From contig WLPU01000002.1 of the NCBI GenBank assembly GCA_009698615.1, positions 62,001-126,000 on the forward strand: a DNA stretch of 64,000 nucleotides, read 5' to 3'. The stretch comes from Actinomycetota bacterium. GTDB lineage: Bacteria > Actinomycetota > Actinomycetes > Nanopelagicales > Nanopelagicaceae. The notes below the pieces were generated by a model. That model was not told the DNA's origin. It made no database searches and worked only from the letters and a program-made list of their open reading frames with translations. The position numbers and the translations under genes are program-made. The stretch's first letter is position 1. The number at the start of each line of letters is the position of its first letter. This document shows positions 51,993 through 63,246 of this stretch, in pieces.

Positions 51993-53731
51993 TACAACTC
52001 CTGTGAATCCCAGTCGGGAGCAAGGCCCCGAGCGATCATGATGTCATCATTTGATGCACCGGCCGCGACCATTGGCCAAACCATGGCATCCCTGAAAACA
52101 CTAAAGTCCACTACAACTGGTTGATCGTTGATCGACATTGCTTCGTGAATAACTGAATCAACATCTTCTGTGCGGTCGCAACGCAACCCAACGCAACCCA
52201 TTGCATCGGCTAATTTAACAAAATCTGGAATACGCTTTGAATCCAACGAGGTATTTGAATATCGGCTCTCATAGAACATTGTCTGCCATTGGCGAACCAT
52301 GCCAAGGCTTTCATTGTTAATGATTGCAACTTTGATTGGAATATTGTTGAGAGCGCACGTCACCAATTCTTGGTTGGTCATCTGGAAACACCCGTCGCCG
52401 TCAATTGCCCATACAGTCGTATCCGGCATTCCCACTTTGGCACCCATCGCAGCAGGTACCGCGTATCCCATTGTTCCTAGTCCCCCAGAGTTGAGCCAGG
52501 TACGAGGTTTCTCGTATTTAACAAATTGGGAAGCCCACATTTGATGCTGCCCAACACCGGCAACATAAATCGAGTCCGGACCAGCTATGGCACCAAGTCT
52601 TTCAATGACATATTGAGGAGAGACAGATCCATCCTCGGGATGGTTGTAGCCCAATGGATAAGTGGCCTTAAGGGAATTCATCTGGCGAAGCCAAGGTGTT
52701 AAATCTGGAGGTGACTTTTTAAACTCTGCCTGAACAGCAGGTATGAGCGCAGCAATTGTTTGAGCCAAATCTCCGATGACCGCAACGTCAGCAAAGCGAT
52801 TCTTACCAATTTCAGCAGGGTCGATGTCGGCGTGGATCACTTTTGCATGAACTGCAAAGGTAGAAAGCTTTCCAGTCACGCGATCATCAAAGCGCGCTCC
52901 TAATGTGATTAATAAATCACTTTTTTGTAGCGCGGTGACTGCCGCTACCGTACCGTGCATACCCGGCATACCAAGATGTAGTGCGTGACTATCTGGGAAT
53001 GCACCACGCGCCATCAGCGTAGTTACAACCGGTGCTCCAATTAACTCAGCAAGACGCAAAAGTTCTTTGCTTGCATTTGCCTTGATAATTCCGCCGCCAA
53101 CGTAAAGCACGGGCTTGCTTGACTGTGCAATGAGCGCTGCAGCATCACGAATCGCTTGATCATTTGGTTTCAATTGCGGTTTGTATCCAGCTAACTGAAT
53201 GTTCTTTGGATACTTAAAGTTGGTCATCTTTTGTAGAGCATCTTTAGCTATATCGACAAGAACAGGACCTGGGCGACCAGTATTGGCGATGTGAAATGCC
53301 TCGGCAATTGCGCGAGGAATATCTGCTGGGTCGGTGATCAGGTAATTGTGTTTGGTAATTGGCATCGTGACGCCACGAATGTCTGCCTCTTGAAATGCAT
53401 CCGTGCCAATCGCCGCAGAGGGAACTTGACCAGTAATTGCAACCAATGGCACTGAGTCCATTTGTGCATCAGCAAGTGGCGTGACAAGGTTTGTCGCGCC
53501 AGGACCTGATGTCGCTATACACACTCCTGTGCGACCAGTTGCTTGGGCGTATCCAGTTGCTGCATGACCTGCGCCTTGTTCGTGACGAACCAAGATATGC
53601 CGAATCTTTGAATCATAAATTGGGTCATAGGCTGGAAGAATGGCGCCACCAGGAATTCCGAACATGACGTCAACGCCAGCGGCTTCCAAAGATTTAACAA
53701 GGCTGCTTGCACCTGTTATCTCTGTGCTCAT
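51992..53731 (-). CDS. ilvB: Acetolactate synthase, large (catalytic) subunit
   Basis: The ATG at 53731 ([36 protein letters not shown]) has AAGGA about eight bases upstream and is preferred to the track GTG at 53749; it gives 579 residues. The catalytic Glu is in [20 protein letters not shown], and the TPP motif is [38 protein letters not shown]. It condenses two pyruvates, or pyruvate with 2-oxobutyrate. First structural gene of the ilvBNC-serA-leuB-ilvE-cimA unit, controlled by the upstream attenuator. Confidence 0.95.
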   Translation of the reverse strand: MSTEITGASSLVKSLEAAGVDVMFGIPGGAILPAYDPIYDSKIRHILVRHEQGAGHAATGYAQATGRTGVCIATSGPGATNLVTPLADAQMDSVPLVAITGQVPSAAIGTDAFQEADIRGVTMPITKHNYLITDPADIPRAIAEAFHIANTGRPGPVLVDIAKDALQKMTNFKYPKNIQLAGYKPQLKPNDQAIRDAAALIAQSSKPVLYVGGGIIKANASKELLRLAELIGAPVVTTLMARGAFPDSHALHLGMPGMHGTVAAVTALQKSDLLITLGARFDDRVTGKLSTFAVHAKVIHADIDPAEIGKNRFADVAVIGDLAQTIAALIPAVQAEFKKSPPDLTPWLRQMNSLKATYPLGYNHPEDGSVSPQYVIERLGAIAGPDSIYVAGVGQHQMWASQFVKYEKPRTWLNSGGLGTMGYAVPAAMGAKVGMPDTTVWAIDGDGCFQMTNQELVTCALNNIPIKVAIINNESLGMVRQWQTMFYESRYSNTSLDSKRIPDFVKLADAMGCVGLRCDRTEDVDSVIHEAMSINDQPVVVDFSVFRDAMVWPMVAAGASNDDIMIARGLAPDWDSQEL

Positions 53732-53768
53732 TTCTTCTTCCTTTCTCACTTTTCTCGCCCTAATAATG

Positions 53769-53795
53769 AAAAAACCCTCAGTAGAAAACTGAGGG
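53769..53795 (-). terminator. Intrinsic terminator (attenuator) in the ilvB leader
   Basis: On the minus strand CCCTCAGT-TTTCT-ACTGAGGG is a perfect 8-base-pair stem (53775-53795) followed at once by TTTTTT (53769-53774). It stands 38 bases before the ilvB start and after a leader peptide rich in Val, Leu and Ile codons, so it is the attenuator terminator. Confidence 0.88.
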
Positions 53796-53797
53796 TG

Positions 53798-53828
53798 GCT
53801 CGCGATCGAATGGTGCTAGATCGCGAGC
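53798..53828 (-). promoter_or_regulatory. Pause hairpin of the ilvB attenuator
   Basis: GCTCGCGATC and GATCGCGAGC form a perfect 10-base-pair stem with an 11-base loop. The first arm lies inside the last four codons of the leader peptide (Glu-Leu-Ala-Ile), so the position of the translating ribosome decides whether it can form. The terminator starts three bases further on. No strong antiterminator is obvious; TAGTAG of the leader codons with CTACTG of the terminator is the best candidate. Confidence 0.7.
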
Positions 53829-53854
53829 TCGTGAATCACTACTAGTGAACGCAT
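53816..53854 (-). CDS. ilvB leader peptide (attenuation)
   Basis: A 12-codon ORF too short for the track: MRSLVVIHELAI, then TAG. Six of twelve codons are Leu, Val or Ile. It lies between a promoter-like pair of boxes and the pause hairpin and terminator. The ATG is six bases after the -10 hexamer, so the transcript probably begins at the start codon. The design matches known ilvB/ilvBNC attenuation in Corynebacterium and other Actinobacteria: scarce charged branched-chain tRNAs stall the ribosome and favour read-through. Confidence 0.85.
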   Translation of the reverse strand: MRSLVVIHELAI

Positions 53855-53860
53855 GTGCTT

Positions 53861-53889
53861 ATTGTCCAACGCCTTCGCTGATGCGTCAA
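53861..53889 (-). promoter_or_regulatory. Promoter of the ilvB leader
   Basis: TTGACG (53884-53889) and GACAAT (53861-53866) on the minus strand are separated by 17 bases, and six bases later comes the leader-peptide ATG. The -35 is five of six to consensus; the -10 is weaker. Transcription would start at the A of ATG. Confidence 0.65.
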
Positions 53890-53893
53890 CCCC

Positions 53894-53909
53894 TGAGATC
53901 CTGATCTCA
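53894..53909. promoter_or_regulatory. Palindrome next to the ilvB -35 box, possible operator
   Basis: TGAGATC-CT-GATCTCA is a perfect 7-base inverted repeat with a 2-base centre, four bases upstream of the -35 box. It could bind a regulator, or it could be the 3' hairpin of the ilvD transcript, which ends at 53937; there is no T-run. The sequence alone does not decide. Confidence 0.4.
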
Positions 53910-53936
53910 CAATTTGGGCACCCTTACTGCGGGGAT

Positions 53937-55610
53937 TTAGTCGCAGACCGCGCCTTTGCTGGCAGAACCCACCAGTTTTGCGTACTTGGCCAAAACCCCT
54001 CGGGTGTACTTATGCGGAATTGGCGTAAAGCCAATTCGGCGTTGTGCTAATTCACTTTCATCGACCAGTAGATCCAAAGTCCGATCTACAGTGTTGATGC
54101 GGATGCGGTCACCGTTTCGAACAAATGCAATCGGCCCGCCTTCAGATGCCTCTGGTGCAACATGGCCTACACAAAGACCAGTGGTACCCCCAGAGAATCG
54201 ACCATCGGTTAAGAGCAAAACAGATTTTCCAAGTCCTGCTCCCTTAATTGCACCAGTAATCATGAGCATCTCGCGCATTCCAGGTCCGCCCTTGGGTCCT
54301 TCATAACGAATAACAACGACATCACCTGCCTGAATGGTTCCGTTCTCAAGTGCATCCATCGCCTGTTGTTCGCGCTCGTACACTCGAGCAGGTCCTTCAA
54401 ATACATCGACTCCAACTCCTGCAGTTTTTGTCACAGCGCCCTCAGGAGCAAGTGATCCATTCAAAATTGTAATTCCGCCACCGAGTGACATTGGTTTAGA
54501 AACCGCTCGTAATATCTCACCATCAGCATCAGGAGGCGCAATCTCTGCCAAGTTTTCAGCCATGGTCTTGCCGGTAACAGTCAGGCAATCCCCATGAAGT
54601 AATCCCGCATCCAATAATCCTTTGAGGACAACTGGAACTCCGCCAACCTTGTCCATATCGCTCATCACAAAACGACCAAAAGGCTTGAGATCGCCCAATA
54701 GAGGGACCTTAGAGCCAATGCGATGAAAGTCATCCAAAGTTAAATCAACTCGTGCTTCATGAGCAATCGCAAGCAAATGTAGAACAGCGTTCGTTGATCC
54801 ACCAAGAGCCATCACTGCTGTAATCGCATTTTCAAATGCGCGCTTTGTTAAAATATCACTGGCCGTAATCCCCTGCCGAATTAGCTCTACTACAGCAGCG
54901 CCAGCTTTCACCGAATACGCGTCACGGCGACGATCAACTGCAGGTGGAGCAGCAGAACCTGGAAGAGAAAGACCAATTGCTTCGCCAACTGTTGCCATTG
55001 TGTTTGCGGTATACATACCACCGCATGCACCTTCACCAGGGCAAATAGCGCGTTCGATTTTATCAACTTGCTCTTGAGAAATAAGGCCGCGGGCACACGC
55101 ACCCACTGCTTCAAAAGCATCGATAATCGTGACATCTTTGCCATCAACTTGTCCGGGCAAAGTAGAGCCTGCGTAAACAAAAACGCTGGCGACGTTAATA
55201 CGGGCTGCTGCCATCATCATCCCAGGTAAGGATTTATCGCACCCAGCAAATGTGACCATTCCGTCAAGGCGTTCGGCCTGCATTACTGTTTCAACAGAGT
55301 CCGCTATGACTTCGCGTGATACCAATGAAAAATGCATTCCCTCATGGCCCATTGAGATTCCATCAGAGACTGAGATGGTGCCAAATTGCATGGGGAATCC
55401 GCCCGCGTCAATCACTCCTTGACGCGAGGCTGTGGCTAAGCGAGCGAGTGATAAATTGCAAGGAGTAATTTCATTCCACGAAGAAACAATTCCAATTTGT
55501 GGTTTAACCCAGTCGTCATCGCCCATTCCAACAGCGCGCAACATTCCACGAGCTGGTGCGCGTTCCATGCCGTCGGTAACTAAGCCCGATCGTGGCTTCA
55601 TAGTGCTCAT
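53937..55610 (-). CDS. ilvD: Dihydroxy-acid dehydratase
   Basis: A 557-residue Fe-S dehydratase for the third common step of valine, leucine and isoleucine synthesis. Cluster cysteines lie in [34 protein letters not shown] and [18 protein letters not shown]; the C-terminal [30 protein letters not shown] is typical. The ATG overlaps the gatB stop (ATGA). It stands just upstream of the separately promoted ilvB unit, on the same strand. Confidence 0.96.
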   Translation of the reverse strand: MSTMKPRSGLVTDGMERAPARGMLRAVGMGDDDWVKPQIGIVSSWNEITPCNLSLARLATASRQGVIDAGGFPMQFGTISVSDGISMGHEGMHFSLVSREVIADSVETVMQAERLDGMVTFAGCDKSLPGMMMAAARINVASVFVYAGSTLPGQVDGKDVTIIDAFEAVGACARGLISQEQVDKIERAICPGEGACGGMYTANTMATVGEAIGLSLPGSAAPPAVDRRRDAYSVKAGAAVVELIRQGITASDILTKRAFENAITAVMALGGSTNAVLHLLAIAHEARVDLTLDDFHRIGSKVPLLGDLKPFGRFVMSDMDKVGGVPVVLKGLLDAGLLHGDCLTVTGKTMAENLAEIAPPDADGEILRAVSKPMSLGGGITILNGSLAPEGAVTKTAGVGVDVFEGPARVYEREQQAMDALENGTIQAGDVVVIRYEGPKGGPGMREMLMITGAIKGAGLGKSVLLLTDGRFSGGTTGLCVGHVAPEASEGGPIAFVRNGDRIRINTVDRTLDLLVDESELAQRRIGFTPIPHKYTRGVLAKYAKLVGSASKGAVCD

Positions 55611-57124
55611 GGGTTAATCGTATTGGGTTGACCTAAATGAGCCAGTAACAGCTCTCTGACGCGGGCAGCATCGGCTTGACCCTTTGTATCTTTCATTACC
55701 GCACCAATGAGAGCGCCGGCTGCGGGAATGTGACCATTGCGAATCTTCTCCGCAGTTTCTGGCTGAGCGGCGATGGCGCGTTCGATTGCCGCCATGAGTG
55801 CACTTTCATCAGAGACAACTTTAAGCCCGCGTGAATCAATAACTTGCTGAGGGGTTCCCTCGCCCGCAATCACTCCTTCAACGACTTGGCGCGCCAATTT
55901 ATCTGTGAGATCGCCTTTGGCGACTAGTGCCACAATTTGAGCTACATCTTTTGGTGTAATTGCTAGTTCAACAATTGCAACACCGCTTTCATTAGCGATG
56001 CGAGATATCTCTCCAAGCCACCAGCCACGGGCACGAGTTGGATCGGCACCCAGCAATACTGTTTCTTCAACGATGTCGAGAGCATCAGCATTAAGCATTG
56101 CTGCCATCTCTTTATCCGGAACTGCCCACTGTTCTTGCAATCGCGCTCGTCGAAGCGATGGGTGCTCAGGCAGCGACTCACGTAACTTTTCGATCCATGC
56201 AGCATCGGGTGCTACAGGAACCAAATCGGGCTCTGGGAAATATCTGTAATCCTCGGCTTGTTCCTTGGAGCGACCAGAACGAGTAAGTCCTGTGTCTTCT
56301 TGGAAATGGCGAGTCTCTTGGACGACGCGTTCGCCCTTGTTGAGTAATTCAGCGTGGCGAATCATTTCACCGCGAACTGCGCGTTCGACAGAGCGAAGAG
56401 AGTTAACATTTTTGGTTTCACTTCGAGTGCCTAGCTGTTCTGCACCAATCAAACGCAATGAAACATTTGCATCACAGCGCAGTGATCCTTGCTCCATACG
56501 TACATCGCTCACGCCGAGTGATCGCAAAATATCGCGCAACTGCGCAACGTAGGCTTTCGCAACTTCAGGTGCATATTTGCCGGTGCCCGGAACGATCTTG
56601 GTAACAATTTCGACAAGTGGGATTCCAGCTCTGTTGTAATCCAACAGTGAATAATCGGCGCCATGAATACGGCCTGTCGCACCACCAACATGAAGAGATT
56701 TTCCTGTGTCCTCTTCCATGTGTACGCGTTCGATCTCGACGCGAAATTTTTTGATGCCTTCTTCCGTATCGATCTCAACATCAAGGTAGCCGTTCACGCA
56801 GATCGGTTCGTCATATTGTGAAATCTGAAAATTCTTTGGCATATCTGGATAGAAGTAGTTTTTGCGAGAAAAACGACTAAAGGGGGCGATGGAGCAATTG
56901 AGCGCCAGCCCAATAAGAATCGATGACTCAATAGCCTTCTCATTAACTACAGGTAACGCGCCCGGCATTCCTAGACAGACTGGGCATGTCTGTGTGTTGG
57001 GCTCTCCTCCAAAGTCGGTGCTGCAACCACAAAACATTTTTGAATGTGTGTTGAGTTCGACGTGAACTTCAAGACCTAGTACTGGTTCGTACTTAGCAAT
57101 GACATCTTCATAAGTCAGAGTCAT
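55607..57124 (-). CDS. gatB: Asp-tRNA(Asn)/Glu-tRNA(Gln) amidotransferase subunit B
   Basis: A 505-residue GatB. The kinase domain has [19 protein letters not shown], the zinc-type cysteine pair [40 protein letters not shown] and [24 protein letters not shown]; the C-terminal YqeY-like tail ends [10 protein letters not shown]. With GatA and GatC it amidates misacylated tRNAs, so Gln-tRNA is formed indirectly. It overlaps gatA and ilvD by four bases each. Confidence 0.96.
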   Translation of the reverse strand: MTLTYEDVIAKYEPVLGLEVHVELNTHSKMFCGCSTDFGGEPNTQTCPVCLGMPGALPVVNEKAIESSILIGLALNCSIAPFSRFSRKNYFYPDMPKNFQISQYDEPICVNGYLDVEIDTEEGIKKFRVEIERVHMEEDTGKSLHVGGATGRIHGADYSLLDYNRAGIPLVEIVTKIVPGTGKYAPEVAKAYVAQLRDILRSLGVSDVRMEQGSLRCDANVSLRLIGAEQLGTRSETKNVNSLRSVERAVRGEMIRHAELLNKGERVVQETRHFQEDTGLTRSGRSKEQAEDYRYFPEPDLVPVAPDAAWIEKLRESLPEHPSLRRARLQEQWAVPDKEMAAMLNADALDIVEETVLLGADPTRARGWWLGEISRIANESGVAIVELAITPKDVAQIVALVAKGDLTDKLARQVVEGVIAGEGTPQQVIDSRGLKVVSDESALMAAIERAIAAQPETAEKIRNGHIPAAGALIGAVMKDTKGQADAARVRELLLAHLGQPNTINP

Positions 57125-58617
57125 TTGGAACCTGCTAAAGCTGGAATCTTAGAAAGCAGTGGAGATCCCCATTGTGTGAGCAACGCTGCTTCAAGTGCGG
57201 CACCCACCGAATACATGCGTTGGTCTTGCATTGCAGGGGCCATGATCTGGAAACCAACAGGCAGTCCGTCCTCTGGTGCTAACCCGCAGGGCAAGCTCAT
57301 GCCGCCAATGCCTGCCATGTTGACTGGAATCGTTGCAATGTCATTGAGATACATCGCAAGTGGATCATTGGCTTTTTCGCCAATCTTAAATGCTGTGGTG
57401 GGACAAGTTGGTGAGACCAATACATCCGCACTCGCAAAAGCCTTAGTGAAATCTTGCATGATCAGCGTGCGAACCTTCTGCGCGCTGCCGTAATAAGCAT
57501 CAAAATAGCCAGAGGAAAGGGCGTAGGTGCCCAAGATAATTCGACGTTTAACTTCGCGGCCAAATCCCACTTCCCGAGTGAGGTTCATGACTGATTCAGC
57601 AGATGCTGCACCCTCATCGCCAACGCGAATGCCATAACGCATTGCATCAAAACGAGCGAGGTTAGATGAACATTCGCTGGGGGCAATCAAGTAATAGGCA
57701 GCAAGTGCGTATTCAAAATTTGGGCAAGAAACTTCAACAATCTCTGCGCCAGCTTTGGCGAGTAGCTCGAGTGATTCTTCAAAACGAGAACGAACGCCTG
57801 CTTGATATCCATCACCGTTAAGTTCTTTAACAACGCCAATCTTCATTCCCTTCACATCACCGCTTCGTGCGGCCTTAACAACTTCTGGTACGGGGGCATT
57901 GATACTCGTAGCATCATGCGCATCGTGGCCGGCAATAACCTCGTGCAAGAGCGCGGCATCCAAAACGGTACGAGCACAAGGTCCTGCTTGATCAAGACTG
58001 GAAGAGAAAGCAATTAGGCCGTAGCGAGAAACTCCACCATATGTTGGTTTTACTCCGACGGTGCCGGTCACGGCTGCAGGTTGGCGAATTGATCCACCAG
58101 TATCGGTACCAATTGCAAGTGGGGCTTCAAAAGCTGCAAGAGATGCAGAGGAACCCCCGCCGGAGCCACCAGGAATTCGAGTGAGGTCCCAAGGGTTGTG
58201 AGTAGGTCCGTATGCAGAGTTTTCTGTTGAAGAACCCATCGCGAACTCATCCATATTGGTCTTACCTAAAATAACAACGCCGGCTGTTTTGAGTTTTGAG
58301 ACAACTGTGGAGTCATATGGTGGGCGCCAGCCTTCAAGAATTTTAGATCCTGCAGTCGTGGGAATTCCTTTTTGAACCATGACATCTTTCAAGGCCAATG
58401 GAACTCCGGCCAGTGGGCCTACTTTTTCTCCACTGCTACGTGCTGCATCAACAGCACGAGCTTGCGCAAGTGCCCCTTCAGTATCGACATGTAAAAAAGC
58501 ATGAACTTGCTGATCTACCGCGCTAATACGATTCAGATGCAGTTGCGTCAATTGTTCGGATGTAACTTCACCTTTAACCATCGCTGCTGACATCTCATGG
58601 GCTGAACGAGTAATCAT
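57121..58617 (-). CDS. gatA: Asp-tRNA(Asn)/Glu-tRNA(Gln) amidotransferase subunit A
   Basis: A 498-residue amidase-signature enzyme. The Ser-cisSer-Lys triad is given by Lys in PLALKDVM and the serines of [33 protein letters not shown]. It releases ammonia from glutamine or asparagine for GatB. It overlaps gatC and gatB by four bases each (ATGA). Confidence 0.97.
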   Translation of the reverse strand: MITRSAHEMSAAMVKGEVTSEQLTQLHLNRISAVDQQVHAFLHVDTEGALAQARAVDAARSSGEKVGPLAGVPLALKDVMVQKGIPTTAGSKILEGWRPPYDSTVVSKLKTAGVVILGKTNMDEFAMGSSTENSAYGPTHNPWDLTRIPGGSGGGSSASLAAFEAPLAIGTDTGGSIRQPAAVTGTVGVKPTYGGVSRYGLIAFSSSLDQAGPCARTVLDAALLHEVIAGHDAHDATSINAPVPEVVKAARSGDVKGMKIGVVKELNGDGYQAGVRSRFEESLELLAKAGAEIVEVSCPNFEYALAAYYLIAPSECSSNLARFDAMRYGIRVGDEGAASAESVMNLTREVGFGREVKRRIILGTYALSSGYFDAYYGSAQKVRTLIMQDFTKAFASADVLVSPTCPTTAFKIGEKANDPLAMYLNDIATIPVNMAGIGGMSLPCGLAPEDGLPVGFQIMAPAMQDQRMYSVGAALEAALLTQWGSPLLSKIPALAGSK

Positions 58618-58913
58618 GCTTCCTCCCCCAAAATCTGAGGAACGCGAAAACGATTGTCCTCTTGGGCCGGTGCGCCAGAGAGTGCTGCTTCTGGAGTAAG
58701 GCTGGCCGAAACAACATCAGGACGCGTCACATTATGAATTGGAATGGGATGTGATGTTGGCGCGATCTCTGGAGTTGCTACCTCTTGAACTCGTGCAACT
58801 GCAGCGAGAATGACATCCATCTCGGTTGCAAGGTGGTCGAGCTCGGCATCGGTCATGTCAATGCGCGCTAAGCGGGCAAGGTTTGCAACATCACTGCGAG
58901 AGAGCTGACTCAT
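58614..58913 (-). CDS. gatC: Asp-tRNA(Asn)/Glu-tRNA(Gln) amidotransferase subunit C
   Basis: A 99-residue GatC, with [38 protein letters not shown] and the [16 protein letters not shown] segment that wraps the GatA-GatB interface. It starts 10 bases after proA without a good ribosome site and overlaps gatA. Confidence 0.94.
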   Translation of the reverse strand: MSQLSRSDVANLARLARIDMTDAELDHLATEMDVILAAVARVQEVATPEIAPTSHPIPIHNVTRPDVVSASLTPEAALSGAPAQEDNRFRVPQILGEEA

Positions 58914-58923
58914 GACGGGAAGT

Positions 58924-60168
58924 CTATCTGCGAATTTGGCCGTTGCCGCTCACGATCCATGTGGTCGTAGTCATCGCCTCAAGTCCCATTGGCCCTCGGG
59001 CATGTAATTTCTGATTAGATATTCCGATTTCCGCCCCGAAGCCCATCTGCTCACCATCGGTAAATCGCGTAGATGCATTGACCATCACCGCTGCGCAATC
59101 TGAAAGTGCAATAAAGCGATCAGCGCTAGTAGCAGATTCAGAGACGATAGCTTCAGTGTGATTGGTACCAAATCGCGCAATATGAGTAATCGCATCATCC
59201 AAGGAGGCAACAATCCCTACATTCATCTCCAGGACGCCATATTCGGTGCACCAATTTTCATCAGTAGCAAGTGTTGCCTTGATCCCAAGACCCTGCGCAA
59301 CCTTCTGCGTCGCGGTATCGCAATGTAATAGAACTCCAGCATCGGATAGGTTCTTGAGTACTACTGGTAGGAACTTGCCTGCCACCGATGCGTGCACCAA
59401 AAGAGTTTCTGCTGCATTGCACACACTTGGCCGGTGAGTCTTGGAATTCATCACAATAGGAAGTGCCTTATCTAGATCGGCAAACTCATCAACATAGACG
59501 TGACACACGCCAGCACCAGTCTCAATCGTTGGGACCGTCGACTCATCCACGACCATGCGAATTAAGGATGCGCTCCCGCGAGGAATTACTAAGTCCACTT
59601 TCCCACGTGCATGCAGAAGTGCTTTGACGTTTTCACGATCATCTGATGGCACCAACACAATCACGTCAGGTGAAATAGAAGTCTTAGCAAGCGCACCTCT
59701 CACTACATCAACCAAGATCGCATTGCTTGCAGCAGCGCTGGATGACCCGCGCAATAAGGCGGCATTACCCGAAGCAATCAAAATCACTGCAGCATCAATT
59801 GTCACATTGGGTCTGGCTTCATAGACCATTCCAACTACTCCAAATGGAACCGAAATCTGCTTGAGGTGTAATCCATTTGGCAACGTTGATTCTCGAAGGA
59901 TTAAGCCAAGTGGATCGCCAAGATTTGCAACTTGTCGCACTCCATCTGCAATTGCCTCAATGCGCTCTGGTGTAAGAAGTAAACGATCAGATGGCTCTTT
60001 TGCCATATCTTGCGCATTTGCTTTTAGAATCTGCGCGCTCTGTGCCGTAATTTCTTCGGCAATCAGTAGCAGCGCACTCTTTCGTTCATCGTAAGTCGCA
60101 CTTTTCAAAGTCCGCGCAGCTATACGGGCACGATCTGCCAGTTGCGCTATGAGTGTGCTGGCATCCAT
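58924..60168 (-). CDS. proA: Gamma-glutamyl phosphate reductase
   Basis: ProA reduces gamma-glutamyl phosphate to glutamate semialdehyde in proline synthesis. The ATG at 60168 (MDASTLIAQLADRARIAARTLK) gives 414 residues; the track GTG at 60189 adds seven. The aldehyde-dehydrogenase-type catalytic Cys is in NSKTHRPSVCNAAETLLVH, preceded by VIPRGSASLI and GAGVCHVYVDE. A TAGGCT box lies seven bases before the ATG and may start a separate proA-gatCAB-ilvD transcript; proB ends 68-88 bases upstream. Confidence 0.94.
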   Translation of the reverse strand: MDASTLIAQLADRARIAARTLKSATYDERKSALLLIAEEITAQSAQILKANAQDMAKEPSDRLLLTPERIEAIADGVRQVANLGDPLGLILRESTLPNGLHLKQISVPFGVVGMVYEARPNVTIDAAVILIASGNAALLRGSSSAAASNAILVDVVRGALAKTSISPDVIVLVPSDDRENVKALLHARGKVDLVIPRGSASLIRMVVDESTVPTIETGAGVCHVYVDEFADLDKALPIVMNSKTHRPSVCNAAETLLVHASVAGKFLPVVLKNLSDAGVLLHCDTATQKVAQGLGIKATLATDENWCTEYGVLEMNVGIVASLDDAITHIARFGTNHTEAIVSESATSADRFIALSDCAAVMVNASTRFTDGEQMGFGAEIGISNQKLHARGPMGLEAMTTTTWIVSGNGQIRR

Positions 60169-60175
60169 GCACACA

Positions 60176-60181
60176 AGCCTA
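60176..60181 (-). promoter_or_regulatory. Putative -10 box of proA
   Basis: TAGGCT on the minus strand fits TANNNT and is seven bases from the ATG at 60168. No ribosome site is present. No clear -35 box. The box favours the ATG over the upstream GTG. Confidence 0.4.
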
Positions 60182-60256
60182 GCGGGCACTAGCCTTATGC
60201 CGTGCGCAGATTATTTTAAGTTTTCCGAAATTTAGTCTTTACTGCGCAACCTAGTC

Positions 60257-61372
60257 TTACAGAAGAACTAAATCATCGCGATGTACTAACTCACGCTCAT
60301 ATTCTGGGCCGAGTTCTTTAGCCAATTCTTTGGTCGAGCGACCAAGCATTTGAGGAATTTCGCTGGAATCAAAAGCCACAAGTCCCCGCGCAATGACCTT
60401 CCCATCAACGGATGCAAGTTCTACTGCATCCCCTGCGCTGAACTCCCCCTCGACGCCAGTTACTCCGGCGGGGAGCAAAGAAACTCCACGTTCGATGATC
60501 GCACTGACTGCGCCAGCATCAAGTACTAAGCGCCCGTGAGGAGTAGATGCATGTGCCAACCAGAGCATTCGCGAATTCGTTTTTGATGGATGTGCGTAGA
60601 AAAAAGTTCCGAAATCACTTCCAGCTAGCGCTTGATTGGCTTGAGCCAATGAAGTAAGCAACATTGGAATCGCAGCACTTGTAGTAATACGGGCGGCCTC
60701 GACTTTTGTAATCATCCCTCCGCTGCCAACACCAGAGGAACCTGCTCCGCCAAAGGTTGATTCATCCAAACTCGAAATTTCAGTCACTTCGCTGATGCGT
60801 TGAGCACCAGCTTTTGAAGGAGGTGCGTCATAGAGAGCATCGATGTCTGAAATAAGTACGAGTAAGTCTGCACCAATGAGAAGTGAGACTAAAGCTGCGA
60901 GGCGATCGTTATCTCCAAAACGAATCTCTTGAGTGCCCACACTGTCGTTTTCGTTGATGATGGGGACGACACCGAGAGATAGCAACTTGTGGAGGGTGCG
61001 CTGCGCATTTTGGTAATGGGAACGGCGAATAACATCTTGGGTTGTGAGCAATACTTGTGATGCGGTGATATTTCCACGAGCAAAACTTTCGGTATAGCGA
61101 TGCATCAAAATGCCTTGGCCAACAGAGGCTGCTGCTTGCTGTGTTGCAAGATCTTTCGGACGCGTTTTAAGTCCCAAAGGTGCAAGCCCTGCGGCAATTG
61201 CACCGGATGAGACAACAACTACTTCGGCACCACGTGCACGCGCTGCAATGACTAAATCAGCGAGGAGATCGACCGAGTGTGAATCTAATGAAGATCCCGC
61301 CGATCCAGTGAGTGAGGAAGAACCGACTTTAAAGACAATTCTTTTAGCAGATGCAATCTGGGCGCGTTTCAT
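60257..61372 (-). CDS. proB: Glutamate 5-kinase with PUA domain
   Basis: A 371-residue enzyme: amino-acid-kinase domain ([83 protein letters not shown]) and a C-terminal PUA domain (about residues 280-365, [31 protein letters not shown]). It makes gamma-glutamyl phosphate for ProA. The ATG overlaps the obgE stop (ATGA). Confidence 0.96.
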   Translation of the reverse strand: MKRAQIASAKRIVFKVGSSSLTGSAGSSLDSHSVDLLADLVIAARARGAEVVVVSSGAIAAGLAPLGLKTRPKDLATQQAAASVGQGILMHRYTESFARGNITASQVLLTTQDVIRRSHYQNAQRTLHKLLSLGVVPIINENDSVGTQEIRFGDNDRLAALVSLLIGADLLVLISDIDALYDAPPSKAGAQRISEVTEISSLDESTFGGAGSSGVGSGGMITKVEAARITTSAAIPMLLTSLAQANQALAGSDFGTFFYAHPSKTNSRMLWLAHASTPHGRLVLDAGAVSAIIERGVSLLPAGVTGVEGEFSAGDAVELASVDGKVIARGLVAFDSSEIPQMLGRSTKELAKELGPEYERELVHRDDLVLL

Positions 61373-62856
61373 TGAACGCCGTCCTCTTCATCTGATTCAA
61401 CAACTAGCTCTGGCGTATGTGGATCCGCCACTTGGTATTCCCATTGAGTAGCGATTTCAGTTTCGTTGAGTTGGTCTACCACTCGCTCGTGGCTCTTCCA
61501 CGGAGAATCAAAGCGAGCATCTTCACCACGAGCCGATCCTAGTAACTCGGCTCCTGCATCAATGGTTGGCTCCCAATCAAAGACAACCGCATCTTCGCCG
61601 ACACCCACACGTACCTCGCTGCCGGCAACTGCGCCTTGGCGAAAGAGTTCGCGCTCTACACCTAGTTGTGCCATGCGATCTGCCAAGTAACCAATTGCTT
61701 CTGCGTTGCGGAAATCTGTTTGTCGCACCCATCTGACAATTTTCGCACCGGAAACAGTGAAGGATTCATCATCATTGGCGACGACACTAAATCCAGAATC
61801 ATCTACCGCGACAGGGCGCAACACGATGCGGGTGCGCTCCTCCACTTCAGCTTCGGCGCGAGTCTTTTGAATAATGCGCGCCATCGCATAGGTAAGTTCT
61901 GTTAAGCCTTCACGCGAAGCTGCAGAGACGGGATAAACCTCATAGCCACGATCGCGCAACTCTTGTGAGACCATTCCAGCCATGGCTGCACCATCTGGTA
62001 AATCTATTTTGTTCAAAGCAATAATTCGTGGACGATTTTCAAGGCCACCATATTGGGCGAGCTCTTCTTCAATGACATCTAAATCCTGTACTGGATTTCG
62101 ATCAGTCTCTAAAGTTCCGCAATCCAGCACATGCACAAGTGCAACGCAACGTTCGACGTGGCGCAAAAATTCAAGTCCTAAACCTTTTCCTTGACTAGCA
62201 CCTGGAATAAGTCCAGGAACATCTGCCACGGTAAAGCGAGTCTCTCCTGCTTGAACAACACCAAGGTTTGGAATTAATGTGGTGAATGGATAATCAGCAA
62301 TCTTTGGACGAGCTGCTGATATCGCCGCAATCAATGAAGACTTTCCAGCGCTGGGAAATCCAACAAGTGCAATATCGGCAACGCTTTTGAGTTCGAGAAC
62401 AAGTTTGCGTTCCTCCCCTGGCTCCCCAAGGAGTGCAAAGCCTGGGGCGCGGCGTTTGGATGAAGAAAGAGCGAGGTTTCCCAGCCCCCCATGTCCACCT
62501 TGCGCGGCAATAAAAACAGTTCCATTACCTACTAAATCTGCAAGTTGGTTGCCAGCGTTATCAAATACAACTGTTCCGTTTGGAACTGTGAGTATGAGGT
62601 CTTCACCTGATGGTCCATCTTTTCTATCCCCATAACCAGCACGACCGGATGTTGCGATGCGATGTGGCGAATGGTGGTAATCCAAAAGTGTTGTCACGTT
62701 TGGGTCGACAACTAATCGAATGTCGCCACCACGACCGCCATTGCCTCCATCTGGACCGCCCAATGGCTTGAATTTTTCTCGCTTAACAGAAACGCATCCG
62801 TCTCCGCCTTTTCCAGCAGTGGCAAAGAGAGTTACTTGATCAACGAATGACGCCAT
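61369..62856 (-). CDS. obgE: GTPase Obg (CgtA)
   Basis: A 495-residue ribosome-assembly and stress GTPase. The glycine-rich Obg fold covers residues 1-158 ([30 protein letters not shown]), the G domain begins with [11 protein letters not shown] and includes [16 protein letters not shown] and NKIDLPD, and the OCT domain with a Trp/acid-rich tail ends the protein. It lies downstream of rpmA, but a terminator separates the two, so it probably has its own promoter, not identified with confidence. Confidence 0.96.
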   Translation of the reverse strand: MASFVDQVTLFATAGKGGDGCVSVKREKFKPLGGPDGGNGGRGGDIRLVVDPNVTTLLDYHHSPHRIATSGRAGYGDRKDGPSGEDLILTVPNGTVVFDNAGNQLADLVGNGTVFIAAQGGHGGLGNLALSSSKRRAPGFALLGEPGEERKLVLELKSVADIALVGFPSAGKSSLIAAISAARPKIADYPFTTLIPNLGVVQAGETRFTVADVPGLIPGASQGKGLGLEFLRHVERCVALVHVLDCGTLETDRNPVQDLDVIEEELAQYGGLENRPRIIALNKIDLPDGAAMAGMVSQELRDRGYEVYPVSAASREGLTELTYAMARIIQKTRAEAEVEERTRIVLRPVAVDDSGFSVVANDDESFTVSGAKIVRWVRQTDFRNAEAIGYLADRMAQLGVERELFRQGAVAGSEVRVGVGEDAVVFDWEPTIDAGAELLGSARGEDARFDSPWKSHERVVDQLNETEIATQWEYQVADPHTPELVVESDEEDGVQ

Positions 62857-62910
62857 TGTCTTGTGCCTCTCTGCTGAACTTCTTCCTGGATAGTTAGAAG
62901 TTTATGGAAT

Positions 62911-62941
62911 AAAAAAAGCGGGTCCGCATTCACGGCCCGCT
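62911..62941 (-). terminator. Intrinsic terminator between rpmA and obgE
   Basis: On the minus strand AGCGGG-CC ... GG-A-CCCGCT forms a G/C-rich stem with one bulged A, followed by TTTTTTT (62911-62917). It begins about 20 bases after the rpmA stop and ends the rplU-rpmA transcript. Confidence 0.85.
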
Positions 62942-62960
62942 CTTTTATGAGAACCGAAAA

Positions 62961-63215
62961 TTAAGCGACCGGGACCACATTTACAACACGACGACCGCGA
63001 GCGCGACCAAATTCCACTGCTCCTGCCGCAAGGGCAAAGAGGGTGTCATCTTTGCCGCGACCAACATTGGCGCCTGGATGAAAATGAGTTCCGCGTTGGC
63101 GAACCAAAATTTCTCCGCTGTTGACTACTTGACCAGCAAATCTCTTAATGCCGAGGTACTGCGCATTTGAGTCGCGACCGTTTCGTGTCGAGGAGACACC
63201 TTTTTTACTTGCCAT
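62961..63215 (-). CDS. rpmA: 50S ribosomal protein L27
   Basis: An 84-residue L27 with [62 protein letters not shown]. The N-terminus reaches the peptidyl transferase centre; there is no Firmicute-type cleavable extension. It follows rplU by 31 bases and a terminator follows it. Confidence 0.97.
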   Translation of the reverse strand: MASKKGVSSTRNGRDSNAQYLGIKRFAGQVVNSGEILVRQRGTHFHPGANVGRGKDDTLFALAAGAVEFGRARGRRVVNVVPVA

Positions 63216-63246
63216 TTCTCAACTCCCCTTTATCTCAGCCGTGCGG

